Source of the DNA: an uncultured Lentisphaeria bacterium
Lineage (GTDB): Bacteria; Verrucomicrobiota; Lentisphaeria; Oligosphaerales; Oligosphaeraceae
Length of the DNA: 16,081 bases
Assembly: GCA_934661755.1 (NCBI GenBank)
Contig: CAKUJM010000056.1
Span: 1-16,081 of the forward strand
Direction of reading: 5' to 3'
Shown piece after piece: positions 7,314 to 13,627 of this stretch; positions within the stretch are counted from its first letter, which is position 1; the number at the start of each line of letters is the position of its first letter. The notes beneath the pieces are model-generated. The model was not told the DNA's origin, did not search any database, and worked only from the letters and a program-made list of their open reading frames with translations. A program made the translations under genes and the position numbers.

Positions 7314-8111
7314 ATGGCCAAACAATCGAAAAGGCAAGCTGTAGTGGAGGAAAAGGTTTTGGCGGCTGAAGCGCCGGCTGAAAATGCGGCGGTGGCGGTG
7401 GTTCCCCCTGCGGAATCGCAGGCGGCGCCTGTCGCGGAATCGCAGGCGGCGGCTTCCCCCGCGGAATCGCAGGCGGCGGCGCCTGTCGTTGGCGATGCGC
7501 CGGCGCGCAAGCGTGGCCGTGCGCGCAAGGCCGACGTGATTTCGCCGCTGGCGGAGGTCTCGGGCAATGGCACGAAGGAGGTCCGCAAGAGCGCCAAGCG
7601 CCATTTCCGTCCGGGGAACATCCGTCACCGGGAGGGCGAGGAAGAGGCCAATGAACAGCGGATGCGCCGTCGGGTGAAGGCGGTGGCGCCGGAGAATGCG
7701 CGCAAGCTGGTTCCCGGGCAGCGCGGTCCGGGCCGTCCGCGCAAGACGGTGGAGGAGAAGGCCGCCAAGCGCAAGGCGTGGCTGAATGCCCGCCAGGAGG
7801 CCGTCCGCCAGGCGAAGGAGGCGACGATGCTGGCTTTCAGCGAGGGTGAGCTGCGTCCGGCGGTCTTCACCTTCAATGGACAGCCTGGGATGCACGTGTG
7901 CGTGGCCGGCTCCTTCAACAACTGGAAGCGCGATGCCGATGTCCTGCAGGATGTCTGGGGGAACGGGTGCTACACGGCTACGGTGATGCTCCCGGTCGGC
8001 GAATACCAGTACAAGTTCATCATCGACGGCGAATGGCAGCTGGACAGCCTCAACCCGGTTGCGGTCTACAATGAGTTCGGGTCGCAGAACAATGTGCTGG
8101 TGGTAAGCTAG
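7314..8111 (+). CDS. AT-hook-like basic protein with C-terminal CBM48 glycogen-binding domain
   Basis: This 265-aa protein probably binds glycogen and perhaps DNA. Residues 183-265 form a CBM48/AMPK-beta-type domain, recognisable from AGSFNNWK, the following aromatic/Gly pattern, GEYQYKFIIDGEWQLD and the closing NNVLVVS. Residues 1-60 are Ala/Glu-rich with three AESQAA repeats. Residues about 60-180 are very basic, with KRGRARK (66-72) and GPGRPRK ending at 144, the latter a good match to the AT-hook core, plus lysine/arginine-rich helical stretches. No catalytic domain follows the CBM48. ATG 7314 is chosen over an in-frame ATG at 7257 because GAGGAG (7299-7304) sits about 9 nt upstream. It lies 69 nt after the debranching enzyme and before the synthase. 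Domain identity is seen; nucleoid tethering, granule targeting of the synthase, or RNA binding are inferences. Confidence 0.85.
   Translation: MAKQSKRQAVVEEKVLAAEAPAENAAVAVVPPAESQAAPVAESQAAASPAESQAAAPVVGDAPARKRGRARKADVISPLAEVSGNGTKEVRKSAKRHFRPGNIRHREGEEEANEQRMRRRVKAVAPENARKLVPGQRGPGRPRKTVEEKAAKRKAWLNARQEAVRQAKEATMLAFSEGELRPAVFTFNGQPGMHVCVAGSFNNWKRDADVLQDVWGNGCYTATVMLPVGEYQYKFIIDGEWQLDSLNPVAVYNEFGSQNNVLVVS
7410..7478 (+). repeat. Three perfect 18-bp coding repeats (AESQAA)
   Basis: GCGGAATCGCAGGCGGCG occurs identically at 7410-7427, 7434-7451 and 7461-7478, separated by 6 and 9 bp. All are in frame in the AT-hook/CBM48 gene and encode AESQAA. Identity at the nucleotide level, including synonymous positions, points to recent duplication, so copy number is likely to vary between strains and lengthen or shorten the N-terminal linker without a frameshift. 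Confidence 0.9.
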
Positions 8112-8126
8112 CGCGTCGCGCCGTCG

Positions 8127-8155
8127 GCCCGCCGGCTTTTTTGCGGGCGGGTTTG
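8127..8155 (+). terminator. Possible terminator after the CBM48 gene
   Basis: GCCCGC (8127-8132) pairs with GCGGGC (8143-8148) around a T-rich loop, and CCCGCC (8128-8133) can alternatively pair with GGCGGG (8146-8151). It starts 15 nt after the stop codon. Only three Ts follow the stem and six Ts lie in the loop, so it is not a textbook intrinsic terminator. Its position and GC-rich stem still favour transcript end or 3' stabilisation. Confidence 0.4.
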
Positions 8156-8208
8156 AGTCCGTCTGGCGAAGATGCGCGTGTGCTCAGTGGCCTGGGCCAG
8201 ATGCCCAG

Positions 8209-8270
8209 ATCCCTCAATTTTTCCGCTTTGGCGCGAAATCATCTGGCTTCACGGAGCCGGGGGTGCGTCA
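8209..8270 (+). repeat. Dispersed intergenic repeat, copy A
   Basis: The core is GCGCGAAATCATCTGGCTTC at 8231-8250, continuing AC then GGAGCCGGG, preceded by ATCCCTCA and TTCC. It matches copies B (8460-8499), C (15986-16051) and, inverted, D (8378-8409). A 9-G run follows directly at 8271. All copies lie outside genes. Confidence 0.7.
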
Positions 8271-8279
8271 GGGGGGGGG
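8271..8279 (+). repeat. Nine-G homopolymer
   Basis: Nine consecutive Gs directly after repeat copy A, about 300 nt before the synthase start. Such runs are prone to slippage during replication and to length errors in sequencing. Its position beside the repeat parallels the G run next to copy C at the right edge. Confidence 0.85.
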
Positions 8280-8377
8280 CAGTGAGGGCGCGGGGGTGCG
8301 GGGAATTGGGCGAATCCCGCATTGGCGTTTCCGCCGCTGTCCCCGGCGGCGGGATTCTTGAAAGAGGTGTGCAAATG

Positions 8378-8409
8378 CCTGAATGTCGTGAAGTTGGTTC
8401 TTTTGCGCC
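8378..8409 (-). repeat. Dispersed intergenic repeat, copy D (inverted)
   Basis: Read on the minus strand it gives GGCGC, AAAAG, AACC, AACTTCAC, then GACATTCAGG, which aligns with the GCGCAAAATCACCTGGCTTCAC-type core and the GATCCAGG tail of copy C. It is the most divergent copy, with a one-base gap and several mismatches, so it is less certain than A, B and C. Its opposite orientation to A and B would allow long-range pairing across the gap. Confidence 0.45.
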
Positions 8410-8459
8410 ATGATTTTGTCATTTTTCGGTCACGTGCCCACGGTGCGCGTCCTGAAAAA

Positions 8460-8499
8460 CTCATTCCTACGCAAAATCACCGGACTTCACGGATTCGGG
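8460..8499 (+). repeat. Dispersed intergenic repeat, copy B
   Basis: It reads CTCATTCC, TACGCAAAATCACC, GGACTTCAC, GGATTCGGG. CTTCACGGA...CGGG agrees with copy A, and CTCATTCC plus AATCACC agrees with copy C. It ends about 80 nt before the synthase start and is followed by an 8-A run (8504-8511) instead of a G run. Confidence 0.7.
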
Positions 8500-8580
8500 A
8501 AATAAAAAAAAGAGCTGGATTGGCGAGGCCGGCGCAGGAGAACCGGCGGCAGCGGATTCGGCAGCTGGTTATGGAGGTGC

Positions 8581-10239
8581 ATGATATCAATGTCAAAATC
8601 TGAAGTGCCATTGGAGCCGGTGAAAACCGGAGAGGAGCTGTCGTCGGGCAATGCGAAGGTGCAGGTGCTCAAGACTCCGGAGGCGGGCGCGAACCGCCCG
8701 AAGATCCTGATCGTCACGCCGGAGATCACCTACCTGCCGCAGCGGATCCTGAGCGACTCCTTTGAAACCAAGCAGTACTCGGACCTGACCAACCACGCGG
8801 CGTCGTACGTCTCCAAGGCGGGGGGGCTTGCGGATGTGTCGGCGTCGTTGGTGTCGGCGCTGTATGACATGGGCGCGGATGTGCATGTCGCGCTGCCATT
8901 CTACCGGCGGCTCTACCACATCGACCCCAACCAGCTGGACCACTACGAGCGCCGGCGCAACGAGATGACCAACGTGATCCCGGAGGACCGGGTTCATTTT
9001 GCGCACGACTACATCTTCAACTACCGCGAGCGGGTCTATTCCGGCGATCCCAGCCGGTCGGTGCACATCAGCCTGGCCTTCCAGCGCGAGGTGATCAACC
9101 ACACCATCCCGGAGATCCAGCCGGACCTGATCCATTGCAACGACTGGATGACCGGCCTCATTCCGCCGTTCGCGCGGCGGATGCACATCCCCAGCCTCTT
9201 CACGGTGCACAACATCCACACCCAGAAGACCTCGATGGAGGAGATCGAGAATGCCGGCATCGACGCCGCGTTCTTCTGGCGCAACCTCTATTTCGAACGC
9301 CCGCCCTATTCCTATGACGAGAGCCGTTCCAGCAACCGGGTCGACTTCCTGACCTCCGGCATCTTCGCCGCCCACTTCATCAATACGGTCTCGCCGACCT
9401 TCCTGCGCGAAATCGTCGATTGGCATCATCCCTTCGTGCCGGATTACATCCGCAACGAGATCGCCAACAAATACTACGCCGGGGTGGCCAGCGGCATCCT
9501 CAATGCGCCGGACCCGGAGGAGGACCCGCGCACCGACCCGCTGCTGGACATCCATTACGACGAAACCAGCTTCTACGAAGCCAAGCGCAAGTGCAAGACC
9601 GAGTTCCAGGCCAAGGTGGGATTGCAGGTGAACCCGGATGCGCCGCTGTTCTTCTGGCCGTCGCGGCTCGACCCGGTGCAAAAGGGGCCGCAGCTGCTAT
9701 CGGACATCATGTACCAGGTCATCCACAAGTACTGGGACCAGCAGCTGCAGGTGGTCTTCGTGGCGGACGGGCCCTACCAGCACGTCTTCCGCAGCATCTC
9801 CGACCGCCACAAGTTCGAGAGCCTGATTGCGGTGATGGATTTCAACAAGGCGCTTTCGCGGCAGGGGTACGCGGCCTCCGACTTCATCCTGATGCCGTCG
9901 CTGTATGAGCCGTGCGGACTGCCGCAGATGACGGCGCCGATCTACGGCAGCCTGCCGGTGGTGCATGACACCGGCGGCCTGCATGACACCGTGGAGCATC
10001 TTGACGTGGCCAACAGCACCGGCAATGGCTTCGTCTTCAAGTTCTTCGACGACGCCGGGCTGATGTGGGGCATTGACGAGGCCATGCGCTTCTACATGAT
10101 GCCGCTGGAGGTCCGCAAGAAGCAGATCGCCCGGATCATGGTCGAGAGCCGCAAGCGCTTCAGCCACCGTGCCACTGCCCAGGCGTACATCGACCTCTAT
10201 GAGAAGATGCTCCACCGCAGGCTGGTGGAGTGGAATTGA
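8581..10239 (+). CDS. glgA: Glycogen/starch synthase, GT5 family
   Basis: It transfers glucose from a nucleotide sugar, normally ADP-glucose in bacteria, to the non-reducing end of alpha-1,4-glucan. The 552-aa protein has a GT-B fold: N-terminal lobe with KAGGLADV (from K79, nucleotide-sugar binding) and HCNDW (185-189), C-terminal lobe with SRLDPVQKG (361-369, R362 and K368), LMPSLYEPCGLPQM (E443) and DTGGLHDTV. All key motifs are present, so it should be active. Odd points: about 40 extra N-terminal residues, about 26 extra residues between the first strand (ILIVTPE) and KAGGL, and the usual NGID after the hinge is replaced by SGILNAPDPEEDP. Two ATGs compete, 8581 and 8590; the GGAGG at 8573-8577 is 3 and 12 nt away respectively, so the start is uncertain by 3 codons. 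glgC is not in the window. Confidence 0.92.
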   Translation: MISMSKSEVPLEPVKTGEELSSGNAKVQVLKTPEAGANRPKILIVTPEITYLPQRILSDSFETKQYSDLTNHAASYVSKAGGLADVSASLVSALYDMGADVHVALPFYRRLYHIDPNQLDHYERRRNEMTNVIPEDRVHFAHDYIFNYRERVYSGDPSRSVHISLAFQREVINHTIPEIQPDLIHCNDWMTGLIPPFARRMHIPSLFTVHNIHTQKTSMEEIENAGIDAAFFWRNLYFERPPYSYDESRSSNRVDFLTSGIFAAHFINTVSPTFLREIVDWHHPFVPDYIRNEIANKYYAGVASGILNAPDPEEDPRTDPLLDIHYDETSFYEAKRKCKTEFQAKVGLQVNPDAPLFFWPSRLDPVQKGPQLLSDIMYQVIHKYWDQQLQVVFVADGPYQHVFRSISDRHKFESLIAVMDFNKALSRQGYAASDFILMPSLYEPCGLPQMTAPIYGSLPVVHDTGGLHDTVEHLDVANSTGNGFVFKFFDDAGLMWGIDEAMRFYMMPLEVRKKQIARIMVESRKRFSHRATAQAYIDLYEKMLHRRLVEWN

Positions 10240-10244
10240 GGCAT

Positions 10245-10254
10245 CCCCCCCCCC
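10245..10254 (+). repeat. Ten-C homopolymer
   Basis: Ten consecutive Cs (ten Gs on the other strand) begin 6 nt after the synthase stop and 39 nt before the branching-enzyme start. It lies in the short intergenic leader and could vary in length between cells or be an assembly-sensitive site. Confidence 0.85.
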
Positions 10255-10262
10255 ACGCTCTG

Positions 10263-10297
10263 GCGTTTTTTTCCTTCACATGGCATTTCATAAATGA
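10263..10297 (+). promoter_or_regulatory. U-rich leader and five-codon upstream frame before the branching enzyme
   Basis: GCGTTTTTTTCC (10263-10274) is identical to the 12-mer just before the debranching enzyme start (2897-2908). An ATG at 10280 opens a five-codon frame (MAFHK) whose TGA (10295-10297) overlaps the gene's ATG in an ATGA arrangement, which could couple re-initiation. No Shine-Dalgarno precedes either ATG. Seen: sequence identity and overlap. Inferred: that the U tract aids initiation or that the mini-frame is translated. Confidence 0.3.
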
Positions 10298-12327
10298 ACG
10301 ACACTGAAAAAAGGTCATCCGGCGAGTCTTTGCCGGCGTTGTTCCGTGACGATCCGATGCTGATGCCATACCGCCAGGTCTACCGGGAGCGCTGCGAGTT
10401 CGTCGCGCGGCGCCGACAGGAGGTGCTGGGCGGCAGATCCTCGCTGCTGGAGGTCGCGGATTGGCATCAGCACTACGGCATGCATCGCCTGGAGGACGGC
10501 AATTGGCGCTTCCGCGAATGGCTGCCGTGGGCGACCCGCGCGGTGCTGCTGGGGCAGTTCAATGACTGGACGGCGTCGCCGTGGTTTGAGCTGCATCCCC
10601 TGGGCAACGGCGACTGGGAGGTCGATCTGCCGGCCACGCTGATGCGCCATGGCCAGTGCTACCAGCTCTATGTCGAATGGGATGGCGGCAGCGGCTGGCG
10701 GCTGCCTTCGGCGGTGCGGGCGGTCAAGCGGGAAAAGCAGCCGGACGGCCATGTCATCTTCAATGCGCAGATATGGGAGCCGGAGACGCCATACCAGTGG
10801 AAGCACGACGACTTCACCCGCCCGCGGTGGCCGCTGATCTACGAGGCCCATGTCGGGCTGGCGCAGCAGGAGCCGCGCATCGGCACGTTTTCGGAGTTCA
10901 CCCGCAGGATTCTGCCGCGCATCGCCGCGGACGGCTATGATTGCGTGCAGCTCATGGCGGTGGCCGAACATCCGTACTACGCATCCTTCGGCTACCATGT
11001 CTCGAATTTCTTTGCCGTCACCGACCTCTTCGGGACGCCAGACGACTTCAAGGAGCTGGTCGACACCGCGCATGGAATGGGCCTGTGCGTGATCATGGAC
11101 CTGGTGCATTCGCACGCCGTGAAGAACGAATTGGAGGGGCTCGGGCGTCTCTGCGGACGTCAGGAGCAGTTCTTCCATTCCGGCCCGCGCGGGGAGCACC
11201 CCGCCTGGAATTCCTACCTCTTCGACTACAGCAAGCCGCAGGTGGCGCGGATGCTGCTTTCCAATTGCCGCTTCTGGCTGGAGGAATATCATCTCGACGG
11301 CTTCCGCTTCGACGGCATCACCAGCATGCTCTACTTCAGCCATGGGCTGGGGAAGGCATTCACCAGCTACGACGACTATTTCGGTGCGGATGTCGACTGG
11401 GATTCGGTCGCCTACCTCACCATGGCCAACGAAATCTGCCACGGTCTTGGAAGGCGGGTCTGGACCATTGCGGAGGATGTCTCCGGAATGCCGGGGCTGG
11501 CGGCAAGCCAGGCCGATGGCGGCGTCGGCTTCGATTTCCGGCTGGCGATGGGCGTCACCGACTACTGGTTCAAATTGCTTGACCGGCAGGACGAGTTCTG
11601 GAATATCGGCACGCTGTGGCATGAGCTCACCAACCACCGCAATGACGAAAAGACCATCTCCTACGTCGAATGCCACGACCAGGCGATTGTCGGCGGGCAG
11701 ACCTTCATCTTCCGTTGCATCGGCCGGGCGATGTACGACGCGATGGACCTCAACAGCCAGAACATGATGGTTTCACGCGGAATCGCCCTGCACAAGCTGG
11801 CGCGGCTGGCGACTGCCACCACTGCCAACCACGGATACATGAACTTCATGGGCAACGAGTTCGGCCATCCCGAATGGATCGACCTCCCGCGCGAGGGCAA
11901 CAACTGGAATTACGATCACGCCCGGCGTCGGTGGGATCTGTGCGACGACCCGGAATTGCGCTACAGCCGCCTCAATGTCTTCGACAACGCGATGCTGGAG
12001 CTGATCAACGCCACCGGCGGCTTCTATGACCGCGACGCCGAGTCGCTGTGGGTGGACGAGGAGCATCATGTCTTCGCCTACAGCCGCGCGGATCTGGTAT
12101 TCGTGTTCAACTTCCATCCGACCCAGTCCTATTCCGACTACCGGATTCCGGTCGACGGCGGCGAATACCGGCTGCTGCTGGACACCGACGAGTTCCGTTT
12201 CAATGGCTTCGGGCGTCTGGCCGCCAATCAGCGCTTCTTTGGCGTCGCCACTGCGGCCGGCCCGCGGAGATTCGCGGTCCAGCTCTATTTGCCGACCCGC
12301 ACCGCATTGGTGCTCAAGATGGTGTGA
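10294..12327 (+). CDS. glgB: 1,4-alpha-glucan branching enzyme, eukaryote-like GH13_8 type
   Basis: It cuts alpha-1,4 chains and re-attaches them by alpha-1,6 bonds to make glycogen branch points. The 677-aa protein has an N-terminal helix region (about 1-60), a CBM48 domain (about 65-165, FREWLPWATRAVLLGQFNDW), a GH13 barrel (about 180-560) and a C-terminal beta domain. Likely catalytic residues are D340 (GFRFD), E394 (IAEDVSGMP) and D462 (ECHDQAIVGG). YEAHVGLAQQEPRIGTF, YYASFGYHVSNFFA and MGNEFGHPEWIDLPREGNNW are the pattern of animal/plant/fungal-type branching enzymes rather than the E. coli GlgB (GH13_9) pattern, so the symbol reflects function. It starts 54 nt after the synthase and ends 5 nt before the next gene. 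No Shine-Dalgarno is seen at ATG 10294. Confidence 0.94.
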   Translation: MNDTEKRSSGESLPALFRDDPMLMPYRQVYRERCEFVARRRQEVLGGRSSLLEVADWHQHYGMHRLEDGNWRFREWLPWATRAVLLGQFNDWTASPWFELHPLGNGDWEVDLPATLMRHGQCYQLYVEWDGGSGWRLPSAVRAVKREKQPDGHVIFNAQIWEPETPYQWKHDDFTRPRWPLIYEAHVGLAQQEPRIGTFSEFTRRILPRIAADGYDCVQLMAVAEHPYYASFGYHVSNFFAVTDLFGTPDDFKELVDTAHGMGLCVIMDLVHSHAVKNELEGLGRLCGRQEQFFHSGPRGEHPAWNSYLFDYSKPQVARMLLSNCRFWLEEYHLDGFRFDGITSMLYFSHGLGKAFTSYDDYFGADVDWDSVAYLTMANEICHGLGRRVWTIAEDVSGMPGLAASQADGGVGFDFRLAMGVTDYWFKLLDRQDEFWNIGTLWHELTNHRNDEKTISYVECHDQAIVGGQTFIFRCIGRAMYDAMDLNSQNMMVSRGIALHKLARLATATTANHGYMNFMGNEFGHPEWIDLPREGNNWNYDHARRRWDLCDDPELRYSRLNVFDNAMLELINATGGFYDRDAESLWVDEEHHVFAYSRADLVFVFNFHPTQSYSDYRIPVDGGEYRLLLDTDEFRFNGFGRLAANQRFFGVATAAGPRRFAVQLYLPTRTALVLKMV

Positions 12328-12332
12328 ACCCT

Positions 12333-13616
12333 ATGCCATTGCCGACCGACCTCTTCCTGGCCATCCGCTATCTGCGTCCCAAGCGCACCTTCCTCTCGGT
12401 CATCAGCCTGATGTCGGTGCTGGGGCCGTTGCTGGGGGTGGCCATCCTCATCATCGTCACCTCGGTGATGGCCGGCTTCGACCACGACATCAAGGCGGGG
12501 ATCATGAGCATGGATGCGCATCTGACGATCCAGCCTTCCGGGCAGGGCTATTTTGAGGATCCGCTGCCGGTGATCGCGAGGCTGGAAGCCGCCGGCGCGG
12601 AATATGGCCTGCGGGCGACGCCGGTGCTGGAGTGCTCGGCGCTCATCCAGCTGCGCGACAGCGTCTATCCCAAGTACATTCGCGGCATCCTCCCCGAGCG
12701 CGAGTCGTTCGTCACCTCGCTGCAAAGGAATTTCGAGGACAACTCGGCGGTGCTCCGGGAGGGGCAGGCCGCCATCGGCTCCCGGCTGGGGCGGGCCCTC
12801 GGACTGCGTCCCGGAGACGAGTTCCTGGTGCATTCCCCCGCCCGGCTCACCCGAAGCATCAAATGGCGCGAAGACGGCCAGGTCGACATCTCCGAGCCGG
12901 ACGAGGTCTATCTGCCGGAAAAATGCCGGGTCCTCACCTGGTATTCCATGGGAGTGAGCGACTATGACGACAACATCATCGTGATGCATATCGACCAGGC
13001 CGCGGACCTGGTCGGGCTGGAGTGGGGCAGCGCGACGGCGATCCAGGCCGCGGTCAGGGATCCGATGGCGATCGCCGGCATTGCCCGGCGCCTGCGGCAG
13101 CAGTTCCCCGATTTGCGCTTCACCACCTGGCAGGAAAAGAACCAGCTGTTCTTCAACACCCTGCAAAGCGAGAAGAACCTGATGGGCTTCCTGATGACCT
13201 TCATCGTGCTGGTGGCGTCGTTCGCCATTGCCGCCACCCTGATCACGGTGGCGGTCAAGAAGACCCGCGAAATCGGCATCATGAAGGCGGTGGGCATCTC
13301 CTCGGGCACCATCGGACGGATCTTCCTTTTCCAGGGGATGATGATCGGGATGCTCGGGACTGCCCTGGGGACGGGCGCCGGGCTGCTGATTCTGCATTGC
13401 CGGGACGCCATTGCGCGGATGCTCTCCGCGATCATGGGGGTGGAGGTCTTCCCCGCCGAGCTCTATCATCTCACCCGGATCCCCGCGCTGACCACCCCTG
13501 GCGATCTGACGCGGATCATTGTCACCGCGATGGTGATCTGCGTGCTGGCCTCGCTGGTCCCCGCGCTTTATGCCGCCGCCTTCTCGCCGGCGGAGTCCCT
13601 GCGGAGCGAAGAATAG
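12333..13616 (+). CDS. lolC: LolC/LolE-type lipoprotein-release ABC permease
   Basis: This inner-membrane permease of a Lol-type ABC transporter extracts outer-membrane lipoproteins from the inner membrane. The 427-aa protein opens LFLAIRYLRPKRTFLSVIS, typical of the family, with membrane segment 1 at about 20-46 (VLGPLLGVAILIIV). A periplasmic MacB-like core domain follows (about 50-275). The C-terminal FtsX domain has three segments at about 286-308, 327-350 and 392-415, with the characteristic KKTREIGIMKAVGIS loop after segment 2. ATG 12333 is the first sensible start after the preceding stop; a longer in-frame reading from 12048 would overlap the branching enzyme and is not family-like. 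LolC and LolE cannot be separated from one copy; it may work as a homodimer (LolF-like arrangements exist). It is 5 nt after the branching enzyme and 11 nt before the ATPase gene. Confidence 0.9.
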   Translation: MPLPTDLFLAIRYLRPKRTFLSVISLMSVLGPLLGVAILIIVTSVMAGFDHDIKAGIMSMDAHLTIQPSGQGYFEDPLPVIARLEAAGAEYGLRATPVLECSALIQLRDSVYPKYIRGILPERESFVTSLQRNFEDNSAVLREGQAAIGSRLGRALGLRPGDEFLVHSPARLTRSIKWREDGQVDISEPDEVYLPEKCRVLTWYSMGVSDYDDNIIVMHIDQAADLVGLEWGSATAIQAAVRDPMAIAGIARRLRQQFPDLRFTTWQEKNQLFFNTLQSEKNLMGFLMTFIVLVASFAIAATLITVAVKKTREIGIMKAVGISSGTIGRIFLFQGMMIGMLGTALGTGAGLLILHCRDAIARMLSAIMGVEVFPAELYHLTRIPALTTPGDLTRIIVTAMVICVLASLVPALYAAAFSPAESLRSEE

Positions 13617-13627
13617 TGGTGACGGAT

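Larger units (their letters stand above)
8112..8580. other. Non-coding, repeat-rich gap before glycogen synthase
   Basis: This 469-nt stretch has no convincing gene. It contains a terminator-like hairpin (8127-8151), three copies of a dispersed repeat (8209-8270 and 8460-8499 in + orientation, 8378-8409 inverted), a 9-G run (8271-8279) and an 8-A run (8504-8511). Because it is the longest gap in the window and begins with a possible terminator, the synthase probably has its own promoter here. I could not pick a convincing -35/-10 pair; TTGAAA at 8358-8363 is a weak -35 candidate. Confidence 0.7.

Noticed and set aside
8141..8413. A 90-codon plus-strand frame in the gap before glycogen synthase
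   Set aside because: It begins inside the terminator-like hairpin, spans repeat copy A and the 9-G run, lacks a ribosome-binding site and shows no domain.
8209..8499. A CRISPR array
   Set aside because: The repeat copies differ in sequence and orientation and are unevenly spaced, and no cas gene is nearby.
12048..12332. An N-terminal extension of the LolC/E permease reading back into the branching enzyme
   Set aside because: It would overlap the branching enzyme by about 280 nt in another frame, and the family start (short N-terminus, then LFLAIRYLRPKR) is given by ATG 12333.
13022..13627. A long N-terminal extension of the LolD ATPase overlapping the permease gene
   Set aside because: LolD proteins are about 230 aa and begin just before the first ABC strand; the extension is an out-of-frame shadow of the permease.
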